A stretch of DNA of 64,000 bases, from positions 257,169 through 321,168 of the forward strand of contig NW_006766888.1 in NCBI RefSeq assembly GCF_000275845.1, read 5' to 3'. Source of the DNA: Dichomitus squalens LYAD-421 SS1 (Eukaryota; Basidiomycota; Agaricomycetes; Polyporales; Polyporaceae). Under the pieces are notes generated by a model that worked only from the letters and a program-made list of their open reading frames with translations, did not search any database and was not told the DNA's origin. Positions 23,245 to 34,480 of the stretch are shown here, piece by piece. The position numbers and the translations under genes were made by a program. The first letter of the stretch is position 1. Each line of letters starts with the position of its first letter.

Positions 23245-25400
23245 ATGTATAGTCCGGCCTTAGAGGCAGCACTCCTGGAGGAGCTCCTCCCCACCATCTT
23301 GAAGATTCGCTATGCCGAACGTGAGTGCTTGGTTTGGTCTTTCGTTGATGAGCATGCCCAACGGATCCCGACTAGTGGCCAGCACCGTGATTATATTGTT
23401 TGACCACGGTTAGTCGTCTGCTCATGTCTATAGCCGAACGACGCGCTTAATCTAGTGTGTTCGCATTACTCAACCATAGTATTGACGCTGGACCAAGAAG
23501 TGAGTGTCCTCTTGAGAAGCTCTGTGTAGTGACGTTGAGGTTGATCAGCTGCTTCACGAAGATCCACCTCATATGGGTACGCACGAGTTGGGGACCACCC
23601 TCATTTCGAGCTCGGTATTGACACGGTATCATACAGCACGCGCACTGGTCATTGGGGAAACTCTTATTCTTATTGGTGAGTGTGTTGATTGTTTCTTCTT
23701 CCATATCATGTCTTGACCAGACACCCAGAATCGATATTATGCTCTCTGTATAGTCATGTACGCGGTCTACTGCCCGTTGGCGTCCGTTGTGCTGACTCTC
23801 CGACTACCTTAGATTCAATAACTATGGTGAGATCCGGGACAGTCCCTACGGTTGACCCCTGCGAGGCTCATCTGTGTGTAGTATTGTTTAATACAGACAC
23901 GCTATCAAATTCTGTGAGTACACCCTCGGCCTGCCGATCGTATCATTACCTGACGAGTAATCCACCTGTCAGTTGTACGTCATCACACGCGGTCCCTTGA
24001 CATATATCCGCTGAGAAAAGCGACCATAGTTGTGTTCATTGGCTCAGATGGCAGGGGGCTACCGGGGTCATCACGTTCATCATCGCCGAAAGTGAGTAGA
24101 ACAGGAGCAAACATATCCCCCCAGACCGACTCACAGACGACCATCTCCAGTGATCCTCCAATTGCGGCTATATGCGCTCTACTTCAGGAACAAGCGCATC
24201 CTCGCCGCAATCACGTTCGTTTCCCTCGGCGCAGCCATTAGCTCTGCGTATGTCATGGGTCAAGCCTTGTCCCTCATCACCGGTCGGTGCTTCCCTGCTG
24301 CCTGCCACTGGCGTTGACCCAACCTCTTATCGCGTCACAACAGCCGTCGCATTCAAGTTTCCCCTGTCAGGCTCGACAGTATGCGTGCCATTCGGGCTCC
24401 CGAGCAACTTCTACGCGTTCTGGATCCCCATGCTCGTCTCCGAGAGCTTCCTGTGCGGCCTCGCGCTCTACCGGGGGTTCGACAGCTTCCGCCCCGGCAA
24501 CAACGTCGTGCAGAGCGGACGACGGGTCCTCGAGATCCTCGTCCGCGACTCCGTGTCCTATTTCGTGGTGTGAGTCTTGGTTTCGCGCTCCGTCTTTTAG
24601 ACTTCTTTCCGTGCCTGGCGATCCGCGGGTCGGCGTTCTCGGAGCCCGGACTCTGCGGAGAGCGAGGATCGATCGGGAGCTTGCTTGCTGACGTCTGCCT
24701 CGTTCGGATCACAGCATATTCGCGACATACCTGACGAACGCGATCGTTTTCTTGACACGGCCGGTACGTGCGCAGTTTGAGTGCTCGTTACGTCTCTTCC
24801 GCTTCCCCGCGTTGCTGCGCCGGAGGGCTTCGCCCCGCAGCTCGCGTCGCTGTGGCATATAGTCGGGTCTTCTTCTGGACACCGACGCCCGCGCCCACAC
24901 TCACGCAAATACATTAGTCGTGCGCCGCGGTGCCGCGGCACTCCTGCTCGTGGTTTGACCCTTGAAGCTGCGGCCCCACAGATACTTACTCACGCATCCT
25001 CGTCCTTCCCCCGCAGGACGCAGAAGTCGAGATCCCGATCGGCTTCGCGGTCGCGCTCTCCACGGTGATGTCCTCCCGCCTCTGCCTCAACGTCCGCGGC
25101 TACATCCGCGACGCGGCCGAGGAGCCCGTCGTCCTCTCTGGCGCCTCCATCGGTCCCACCAGCGGACCGCACCACAGCCGCGCGCACTCGGGGCGGAGCG
25201 TGCTCGCGTTTATCTCGTTCGGGTACGGCACGGAGGAGGACGAGCGGGCGCACACGGCGTCCGCGGCGTCGACGGTCATGCAGGGCGCGCCGTTGAACGA
25301 CGTGGAGATGCGGGAGCTGCGGGTCATGCGCGCGCCGTCGACGAAGCAGATGAGGGTGATGCGGATGGGGAGGAGGGAGGAGGGGGGAGGTGTGAAGTAG
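23245..25400 (+). CDS. DUF6533 multi-pass membrane protein, copy B
   Basis: Many short exons. Resolved ones: 23245-23320, 23456-23499, a 15-nt micro-exon 23562-23576, 23637-23675 and one from 23729; together they spell the DUF6533 signature STIVLTLDQE, IHLIW, HAHWSLGKLLFLL, NRYYAL. Later exons give ILQLRLYALYFRNKRILAA (about 24150), VPFGLPSNFYAFWIPML with LVRDSVSYFVV (24350-24570), IFATYLTNAIVFLTRP (about 24715-24765) and the last exon from 25018 with EIPIGFAVALSTVMSSRLC, then a cytosolic tail rich in His, Ser, Glu and Arg to the stop at 25398-25400. Function of this agaricomycete membrane family is unknown. Same domain order as copy A at 9106-10819. Confidence 0.83.
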
Positions 25401-25948
25401 CCGGTGGGCGCCGTACTAGTATGCCCTGGGGACTGCTTGAGAGATTGGGGAGGTGTCGCTATGGCGTGTGTAGACTGTCGTTTGGAATATAGCTTAGTTA
25501 GTAAAGTGCGAGACTGCTCATAGCTAGACTGTTGCGGTCTCCATATCTGGTCAGATTTGGTGCTTCCCTTCAGACATCTAGCATACCTTTGGCGGACGAG
25601 GATCCAACGAGTGTTGTTGACCAGTGAGTGGCAAGAATACATTCATTTCGGTGTCTGCGTGTCTTACGAATCTCCAAGGTTATGGTTTATGTTACTAGCA
25701 GGCGTTATTCAAGTAAGACTCTTGCTGACATAAGCTTGGTTATAATGCTCCCAGCGTTTAAGTCCTTATCGTCTCCTTGAGCGCCGTTCTCACAACGCGT
25801 TTTCCGTACCACTGAAAATGCCGCATGGTACACGCACTCCTTCCGTGCAGAACAAGCATGTACAGTGCTTTAAAGGCGTTACCAGGAACTAACGTACTAT
25901 TTCTTGCGAGACACTGAACAGGCTACCAGTCGCTCATTCAACCTGAAC
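25401..25948. other. Intergenic region with diverged direct repeat (left copy)
   Basis: Short region between two + strand genes. It contains 25622-25673, which matches 28789-28840 at 41 of 52 positions in the same orientation. Otherwise nothing recognised. Confidence 0.5.
25622..25673 (+). repeat. Diverged 52-bp direct repeat, left copy
   Basis: Aligned by eye without gaps to 28789-28840; 41 of 52 bases agree, and 9 of the 11 differences are transitions. Both copies lie 220-270 bases past the stop codon of a membrane-protein gene. Confidence 0.6.
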
Positions 25949-26791
25949 ATGGAGGGGGATCGTAACATGCCACAAAGCCAGGTAAGTTGGAGTCTCAACC
26001 TTGAACTTCTCCGTCATCTCACTGCTAAGCATACTGGAAATTAGGAGTCAGAATGGAGGGTACCCACGGCGCAGGTACCTGCACAACTGCGTCAGTGGCC
26101 CTGATTTCTCTCTGACGATCAATTGTTCAGGAACTATGGGAGAAGCGCAAGTCGCACTTCGACGCGAAGGAGACGCAAGAAGCCTGGGAGAATGCTGCAG
26201 AGTCCCTGAAGACCTATAGCGAGGAGATGGTACAGCGATGGAATGTGGAACTTGATAACATGTTGCTTTATGTGCGTCCGCCACATACTTGTGCCTTTGA
26301 CCGATCATTTGAACCTGTATCAACAGGCCGCACTTTTTTCCGCCATCCTCACCGCGTTCAATGTCCAGTCGTATTCCCTCTTGCAACCCGCCCCTCCCGA
26401 TCCAGTGCTGTCTGCCCTACAGCGGATTTCCACCCAACTCGGTAGTTTCTCGGTAACACCCACCACCATCAACTCAACGGTGCCGGCTTTCATCTCCAAG
26501 GACTCTACCCCCCCTTCGGCTGCTGACAGAACAGCTGTCTGGCTCAACACTCTCTGGTTCTCGAGTCTGATCCTCAGCACCACAGCTTCATCTGTCGCTA
26601 TCATGGTAAAGCAGTGGCTCCGTGAGTTCCAGCGTGGCGTGTCAGGAACTTCTCGTGCATCAGCACGAGACCGTCAACATCGCTTGAACAATCTCCTGAA
26701 GTGGCAAGTTCCAGCAATCGTCGCTGCACTTCCGATTCTCCTCCAACTCTCCTTGAATCTCTTCTTTGCCGGACTCCTTGTCTTGCTCTGG

Positions 26792-26805
26792 AGTCTACAG
26801 TCTAC
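26792..26805 (+). repeat. 7-bp tandem duplication causing a frameshift
   Basis: AGTCTACAGTCTAC inside the DUF6535 coding frame. Reading one copy only gives the continuous family sequence LLWSLHQTV; two copies shift the frame. Confidence 0.85.
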
Positions 26806-27067
26806 ACCAGACCGTCGCGACTGTGGCCACGGTCCTCATCGGTATTCACACCATCTTCGCAGTCGGCACTGCCATTCTTTCCGTACTCGTCCCAACCTGT
26901 TGTTACCTCTCTCAGGCTTCGTACTTCCTGTATGCCTTGTTCTGGAGCATGCGGGTGTGCATCCGCATCCCCTTGCTTATGATCGAGACGGCTCGCGGCC
27001 GTGCGTCGTTGTCACTGACGTTGGATCCTATCAGTAAGATAGAGGCACTGGAATACGGCATAGAGGC

Positions 27068-27312
27068 TAGTAAGGACTTCTTCTTCTTCTTCTTCTAGAT
27101 CCCGTTTATTGCCCTGCGAGGCCGAGCCTCATGGTAGGCCGTAAATACAGTACTGTCTACTTAGGTGATAATGGTGGTCAGCGGGACATGATTGAGCACG
27201 ATGCTCATGCAAACTAGGGGTGTGTGATGGGGGAGGTGTCGATGAGGGATGGTGCAAGGGGACGTGTCAGAGTACGGACAGGGGCGAGAGTGAGACGTAG
27301 TAAGGACTTCTT
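27068..27312 (-). mobile_element. SINE-like insertion with 15-bp target-site duplication and AAG tail
   Basis: The 15-mer TAGTAAGGACTTCTT occurs at 27068-27082 and 27298-27312 and brackets 215 bases. On the minus strand the insert ends in a short run of AAG units just before the duplication, as non-LTR retroposon copies do. Both flanks read the same protein in the same codon register (EASKDFF before, SKDFFGKLPP after), so removing the insert plus one duplicate restores the DUF6535 frame exactly. No coding capacity and no clear tRNA-type promoter boxes were found in the insert. A possible intron 27070-27281, whose donor GTAAGG lies in the left duplicate, would splice most of it out in frame. 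Confidence 0.6.
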
Positions 27313-28522
27313 TGGCAAACTACCGCCTTCCTCCATACGTGGTCGAGAGCACACCATCATCGAGGCTTCGAAACATATCCTTGATGCTGATATAGCAGTG
27401 ACGGCATACAGAGTGACGAAAGACGAGAAATTCCTCCAGTCGTTCCGCCTAATCCTTGCCGATCTACCAACACCGGAGTCTGTCATTCGACTCTACAAAG
27501 GTATCCGCCAGGTCAACAAGACGGTACTAGGGCCTGCATCCCGCCGCATCCCGCTTAGATCTGCCCTGCTACCCCGCGACATCCCGAGTCTCTGGAGTGA
27601 TGCTGCCCTTGCATCCCAGCTTACCTTGGACTCGCCCGGCGCCCTCAATGGCCTCGACATGGTCCACACGCATGCCTGTTTGGGCGATGCAATTTCCCCG
27701 GATTTGGTTACAGAGAGGAAGGATAACCTGCTCGTGATGCTGTCCCGGATTGCGCTCGGCACGACCAAGTGTTGGCACAATGTCCGAAACCTCAGGAGAA
27801 ACAGGCTTGCTCTCGAACAGTGTGCGTTTGCGATCGATCGTATTCTACTCCACCTCCCTCCGGGTGATGGGCAAGGCCTTGCCGTGCACACCGTCCGATG
27901 TCGTAAGTGACCCCAATTCCTTCCCCGGAGACTCATGTTTACAATTTTGGCGTGTAATTTCTCAGTTTCAACTGTGGCGATTAACAAGATCCGCTTCATC
28001 GGCCAACTGTACCATCGATGTAGAGAGCAGCACTACGGAAAGAACACCGCGGCATGGCAAATCACTCGACGAGACTGTGCCATTCTCCTCTGCTACATGC
28101 GCATCCTCCTGCACTGCGCCATACACGCTCCCAATGCCCGCATCCCGGAGAACGACATCGAAGGTCTCCGCACCGGCGTTAGGCGCGCCTCTTCTTTCTT
28201 GGCTACAATGCTCGCGCACGAGGTCGATCGCGCCGTTCTATTGGACTTTGTACCGGGTCACACCCATCGCACGCTGGTCGAGCTCTGCGCACACGGCTCC
28301 GGGCTGTACTCCGAAGATTTCGTCGTTGCTCTCGAGGACGCTCTTCGGCTTCAGGCCATGGGACCCGCTGGAGACGACTCAGGGACGCAGATGTGGACTG
28401 CGCAGTTCGAGGATGTTGTCCGGAACATGAAGGACAACCTGGTTCAAATGGGGGCAACGGGGCGAGCATCTGGCTCGCAGTTGCCATTGATGCTATCCGC
28501 TCGTGTCCCGGATAGTTCCTGA

Positions 28523-28906
28523 ACGGAGAAGTGTGGTGTTACTGCGGTTTTTTTCTCGGCGGATCTGAGCTTTTCATATTGTCTTGACATTATATAGTGT
28601 GACGCAAGGAGGTTCCTCGTTGCACCCCGAGTCCATGCAGGGATAGCGTATTTGTGTTCGCCTCTAGTGTCGATCTTTGACAGATCATGCACTATGTCTC
28701 AGACTTTCGGATATTAGGCAGTGTCTCCAAATGGATGCCTCCACAGTAGCGGTCATATGATTTTGCACTAGGTCTCGTACATCTTTGGCAGTGGGTGGAA
28801 AGAGTACATTTATTTTAGTTTCTGCACGTCTTACAAACCTTCCTGTCTATATTGGCTAGGAGTACATTCGTATTCACTCGGCTTGTTCCGAGACCGGATA
28901 TGATGC
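28523..28906. other. Convergent intergenic region with diverged direct repeat (right copy)
   Basis: Between the ends of the DUF6535 gene (+) and triosephosphate isomerase (minus). Holds the right copy of the 52-bp repeat at 28789-28840. Confidence 0.5.
28789..28840 (+). repeat. Diverged 52-bp direct repeat, right copy
   Basis: Partner of 25622-25673; see that entry for the comparison. Confidence 0.6.
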
Positions 28907-29990
<1,084 letters not shown>

Positions 29991-30340
29991 CTTGCTTTGC
30001 CTATCTAGTGGATGTGCGAGGGTGGAGGGAGGACGGAGAGTGGGGACGAGGAACGAAAGAAAGGAATGAGATGGGCGGAACGGTGGATCGATTAGTACGC
30101 TTTCGGACGAGGCGCGACCCAATTCGCCGCATCTTCGAATATCTAATCTTATCTTGGCGTCCACCGCTACATCTCCCGAGGTGGGGCCCGACAGGGACAC
30201 CATGGGCATGCGAAGGATGCACGCCCAATGCACATCCATTGCCTGACCGCTTGTACAGATTACAGGTTCATGGAAACAGCTAAGCCGCTGTTTTCTGATT
30301 GTAAAATGCACAGGTTACGAGTCGTCCATTCATCCGAGAT
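29991..30340. promoter_or_regulatory. Promoter region of triosephosphate isomerase
   Basis: The segment reads A/G-rich on the + strand at 30020-30075, so a pyrimidine-rich tract lies just upstream of the isomerase start on its own strand, as in promoters of strongly expressed fungal glycolytic genes. No TATA box seen. Confidence 0.4.
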
Positions 30341-30589
30341 ATGGAGGCAGAACGGAACAGGCACCAAGGTCAGGTAAGCCAACTTATCTCGTTCACTTTT
30401 GTGATGCGAGCCGCGTCCAGCAAAAATGGCCGTGCTGGAAGTACCGGGGACGTAGAGTTGGAATGAAACATAACTACAGCACAAGTACGACCAGTTGTCC
30501 AGGAACTATCGTGAAAGCGGCAGTTGCGTTTTAACGCGAAGGACCGGGCACAAGTCGCGCTTGAGAAAAACATGGACGATCAGAAGTAG
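30341..30589 (+). pseudogene. Relic of a second DUF6535 gene (5' end only)
   Basis: Exon 1 (30341-30373, 33 nt, MEAERNRHQGQ, then GTAAG) matches exon 1 of the DUF6535 gene at 25949 in length and sequence (MEGDRNMPQSQ). A second block from 30503 is collinear with 26131 onward: ELWEKRKSHFDAK in the better copy aligns to ELS-stop-KRQLRFNAK here. The TGA at 30512-30514 replaces a Glu codon and a TAG ends the frame at 30587-30589. Nothing of the membrane domain follows. Confidence 0.7.
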
Positions 30590-31039
30590 AAGAAGAGGTC
30601 CTTTAATATAAGTAACAAATCCCACAGTACTTGATATAAATCGCAGTCCGTGAAGCTGTGATCATCAAGTCCCAAGCTGACTTGATGGAGGATTCATTCT
30701 TGCAGTAATTTAGCTCCTCTCCCGCCGGGCGAAGCGTCAAACCACTTGTGTCCCAAGTTCAGTGTCGTGTGGCGCAGAGGATCTCTCACCTATCCGCCTT
30801 TCTTACATGCGGCATTGTCGACAAATATTCAAGGAGACTCAGCGTACGCTGGCAAACGGAGCACTCCGGAAACCTCGGACCCTAGAGATCTCGATCCTCT
30901 TCAGCGCTTCAGTAACGTCCGACTCATCACGCGTACTCAAGGTCAGAGCTTCGGACGTCCACCGCTAGTTATCGTTGCTCTGAACTTGCTCACAGTCCGA
31001 TCTCCTCCATTATCTGCTACTTCTTGTGCATCCTTGTGC
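30590..31039. other. Intergenic region and ERCC1 promoter
   Basis: About 0.45 kb. A frame open upstream of the ERCC1 start (from 30746) has no motif and is not needed for the gene. Confidence 0.45.
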
Positions 31040-32638
31040 ATGGCCTCCAGCGCAGGCGCAAGCAGCTCAACAAGGCCAGGCGGTCAACCCAAGCCGCCTG
31101 TCGTCGTCCCAGGGACAGGCAACAACATTATAGTCAATCCTTGTCAGGTATGACCACACAGCCGGGCCTCCTCCTGTAACTCATCTTGCAAAGAGAGGAA
31201 ACCCTATCTTGGAATGTGTGAGAAATGTTGGCAAGGAGTATGGGGACATACTGGCAGACTACCAAGTGGGAAGAACTACAGGCGTCTTGTTCTTAAGGTA
31301 CGTTGAGTAGATCTTGTTTGTTACATCTCGACTTTGCCGAGCGGTAATTTTGGCAGTCTACGATATCATAGGCTGCATCCTGAATATATCCACCAGCGCA
31401 TTGAGAAGCTGGGACATGCGTACAATCTCCGCATCCTTCTGCTAATGTGTGATGTGGTGCGTCTACACGTCTGCTTGCGTATGTGTATCTCTCTGCTGAG
31501 GCGTGCTCCCAGAGCGAGCATCAAGAACCAATCCGTGAACTGACCAAGGTAAGCATTGGTCTCTTCTGGCTCTTACGCGCTTTTGACGCCTGCGTACCAA
31601 CCGTTAGATATGCCTCATCAACGAAATCACTGTCATGGTTGCATGGAAGTGAGTACTGATCTCGTGTTATGCTTGTTCCCGTCTCATTCCGCGTTATCTG
31701 CAGCGCGGAAGAAGCGGGCTACTACTTGTCGACCTACAAGCAGTTTGAGCACAAGCCGCCAGACCTCATCAAAGAACGTGTCGACAAGGATTACAATTCG
31801 ATGCTCCGTACCGCTCTGACAAGCATCAGCAAAGTGAATAAGACTGATGTGGAAACTCTACGGACCTCCTTCGGGGTAAGTGCTATGCCATTGGGGTTTC
31901 AGGTCGAAGCAACGCCTCGATACGCATTTAGGACCAGATTGGCGCATATAGCCGGCAATGTCGACAGCCAGACCAGCCTCTTGTTGCGATTCATTCCAAT
32001 CGTCCCATTACCCTTCATATGTCTTTCAATCCGGGAACCATGGTACTTGCATATGTATACGGTCGCTGACTGTCTTCCACCAGAGCTTCGCTACTATAGC
32101 GAAAGCCTCGTCTGAGCAACTACAAAACCTGCCGGGATTCGGTCAAGTCAAGGCCAAGCGCATACAAGACGCGTTCAACAAGCCCTTCCGCAACAATAGC
32201 ACCAGTGCGCTCCCCGTGAGCACACAGCTGCAAGTCCGCGCCAGCCAACAAGCTTCCACGAGCTCCGAGGGCCAGGCACATAACACTGACAAGGGCAAAG
32301 GACGAGCGATAGAGCCTGAACCCATTGACGGAACAGACTTCGTCTCTGGACGACGTGCCCCTACTCCGCCACGACCGCCGCCAGCTCCGCGGGCCCGCTC
32401 GCCAAGCCCGACGTGGGACATGGAGCTCGACCTCAACGATTCCCCCGAGCCAACGCCGGAATCAGGCCCTCCTCCCATGCGCAAACGCCCGCCAAGTCCT
32501 GTGTGGGATCTTGAGCTGGATCTGAATTCGAGCGACTTGGAAGATGGTGATATCGGACGGGAGGATGGAAGGGGGAGAAAACGTCCGAGAGAGGGTTCTG
32601 CGGAGTTCGGTGCGCCGACGATATTGACGGGATCGTAG
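31040..32638 (+). CDS. ERCC1/Rad10/Swi10 DNA-repair endonuclease subunit
   Basis: Seven exons (31040-31147, 31194-31297, 31357-31456, 31513-31548, 31608-31648, 31704-31875, 32084-32638) give 371 residues. ERCC1 is the non-catalytic partner of the XPF/Rad1 nuclease in nucleotide excision repair and cross-link repair, in the nucleus. The central domain begins [18 protein letters not shown] and runs through [30 protein letters not shown] and [20 protein letters not shown]. The tandem helix-hairpin-helix region that binds XPF and DNA follows: [18 protein letters not shown] and [19 protein letters not shown], ending with the NKPF block. The last 190 residues are a disordered Pro/Ser/charged tail, longer than in yeast or human, with a duplicated motif around TWDMELDLN and VWDLELDLN. 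It ends with a basic patch ([10 protein letters not shown]) that could be a nuclear signal. Confidence 0.95.
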
Positions 32639-33350
32639 AGCTGGTAGGGATCATATCGTGTTATTGACTATATTTCTCAATCCGACAGACGTAAGCCGGC
32701 ATTCTAACTTAACGCTTCATATAGTCTTTGGCATGTGGGAGTACATCTCTCCGTGGGGCATGTGGGAGTACATCTCTCCGTGGGGTACTCACTCAGCTAC
32801 TGAACCATCTCAAAGCCGGACAAATGCACTGCGCGCTGTGCACCAGGCACACTTGCCCGCGACGAAACTACTTGCTTGTCTCCCTGTAGGTCCGTGCTAT
32901 CCAGGCTGCGCTGCATATAGACAAGATCTACATTGGGTAGGTGAGGCCGATTCTTCAAAAGTTGACCAATGACCTGCCACGGAGGACAACGGATGTGTTG
33001 CTTCGCATCTTCTTCACTCGCAACGATGTGTGTCACCCCATGACCACGTTACCTTTGGCCTTGGCATCACTTTCCCCGTCATATGTTCACGCTCGAAGTA
33101 GTTCAACACGTTCTTGCGGCCCCGAAGACTGCAGCTCTGCGTCCGCCTCCCTCACGCGCTCAATAGTAGACCGTTAATGGCGACATATCTGCTCGTCTTT
33201 GAATCATGCTCTCAAAAGAAATGTCGTCGCACAGCTGCAGAGTAACACCACAAGGCACGAGAAGCCATGACCCTACTCCCTCTCTTGCTGCTTTCACCGT
33301 GCTAGTGCGTGCTCTCCGGACATCCCCTCGCGCGCCGTAGTGGAAAAGAG
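32639..33350. other. Intergenic region after ERCC1
   Basis: No gene recognised. It contains a perfect 27-bp tandem duplication at 32731-32784. Confidence 0.45.
32731..32784. repeat. Perfect 27-bp tandem duplication
   Basis: The unit beginning GCATGTGGGAGTACATC occurs twice head to tail (32731-32757 and 32758-32784) with no mismatch, about 95 bases past the ERCC1 stop codon. Confidence 0.95.
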
Positions 33351-33354
33351 CAGG

Positions 33355-34480
33355 TGATCACTACGAACACCTCCGCATCCGCGTCCGGTCTGTGGGCGAC
33401 CACGTATCGATGCCTCCCACCTGCAAGACGCGGTAGAACGTCTCTTGGAAGCTCAGGAAGGCACCTGAGCCTGGCCAGCTCAGTGTGCGGAACTCTGCTT
33501 TCCACGCACCTGAACTGCGCCCTTACTCTCTCGCAAAGCGGGTCAAGCACGCCTCGGTCGTTAATCTTTACCTCAGGGGATTCCTATGTATGCTTACGTC
33601 TATTTTCCCAAGTACAGGCTGATAGTTATGTGCTCTGCACAGGGGCGGATCTATGCAAGCAACCTAAGGCCATTCCTCGCGCCTAGCCGACAGTTCTGCA
33701 GCTAGATGGGCTGAATCCCCCTACCACGTCCATCCACTCTGCACTCATGCCAGAGCGGCGTAACGAGTTCCGCAGCACAATGGTACTTCATAGGTATCCT
33801 CCAGGGCGGTAACAAAATCAACGAGGGCCTTCTCTTGCCCATCGTCTCGATCTCCCAGGAGGGGGCCAACGCCGTCTCGCAGCTCCTTCATTCCGCAATT
33901 AACAGCGCCCAAGTCCACAGGCTCCCCCAATATCTTCATCCACCCCGCGTACGGCTTGGGCTGGTCCGACTTCAATCCAAAGTCGTGATCCTTAGAGGGC
34001 TCTCCGCCGGGGAAGTCGACATCGTCAGCGTCTCGTTCTACCCGCTCTGCGACGGCCGTGGGACGCAGGCCACGCCTCACGTCGTCGCTAACCAACGTCA
34101 CGACCACGTTTGGGAAAACGATCGTCGCCCGGGGGACGATTCTGCCCGTTGGGTGCTCAGGCGGGAGCGTTTCGGAAAGAGCATCCCGACCTCGAGCGGC
34201 AACCAGTCGACGGAAACATGGATGTTGAGCAGGTCTTGGGTAGCCTACCCAACGGCTCGGGCAGGAGCATCTGTGCGTGCCGTCTGCCGTCTGCGCTCCT
34301 TCTTGGGCTATGTTCACTGCGTATTCTCGGACAGTCTTCTGGGAGCCTGACCGGGCTGGGGATGTCCAGGTCGGACCCACCATGCTCCGTGAGCAGCTGC
34401 TATGTTCCGTCACAGATCAATATCAGGGCTCAGCCGCTCAATTTGCCTCTAGGACGACGTACTGGTCGAGTCCTCGGGGC
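33355..34480 (+). pseudogene. Decayed GH53 endo-beta-1,4-galactanase
   Basis: Pieces of the GH53 fold appear in the right order but in different frames. LRIRVRSVGD (about 33368) resembles the start of the barrel; YSLAKRVKHASVVNLYL (33524 onward) matches the LAKR..KAAG..VYLD block; LQGGNKINEGLLLP and AVSQLLHSAI (33800-33900) match the acid/base strand; SAGEVDIVSVSFYP (34005-34050) is the next strand; SLTNVTTTFGKTIVA (about 34085-34130) leads to the nucleophile site; VFWEP (about 34335) is near the end. The acid/base Glu of GNEI is Lys (AAA, 33814-33816), and no Glu follows GKTIVA where the nucleophile should be. With several frameshifts and no start, it cannot make an active enzyme. Intact relatives cut galactan side chains of pectin. 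Confidence 0.72.

Larger units (their letters stand above)
25949..28522 (+). pseudogene. DUF6535 domain membrane protein, frameshifted and interrupted
   Basis: Early exons 25949-25981, 26045-26074, 26131-26271 and one from 26327 read in frame: MEGDRNMPQSQ, ELWEKRKSHFDAK, WNVELDNMLLY, AALFSAILTAFNVQ, which is the start of DUF6535. Hydrophobic helices follow (LWFSSLILSTTASSVAIMV; ALPILLQLSLNLFFAGLLVL). At 26792-26805 a 7-bp tandem duplication (AGTCTAC twice) shifts the frame within LLWSLHQTVAT. The frame resumes through VLIGIHTIFAVGTAILSVL to IEASKDFF, where a 215-bp insertion interrupts it (27068-27312). After it the protein continues, KLPPSSIRGREHTIIEA to the end of a long cytosolic helical domain (intron about 27906-27965, stop 28520-28522). 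The rest of the frame is well kept, so decay is recent, or the duplication is an assembly error. Function unknown. Confidence 0.8.

Noticed and set aside
27070..27098. 29-base GTAAGG...CTAG as a mini-intron
   Set aside because: Too short for a fungal intron; better explained as the left target duplication plus the tail of the inserted element.
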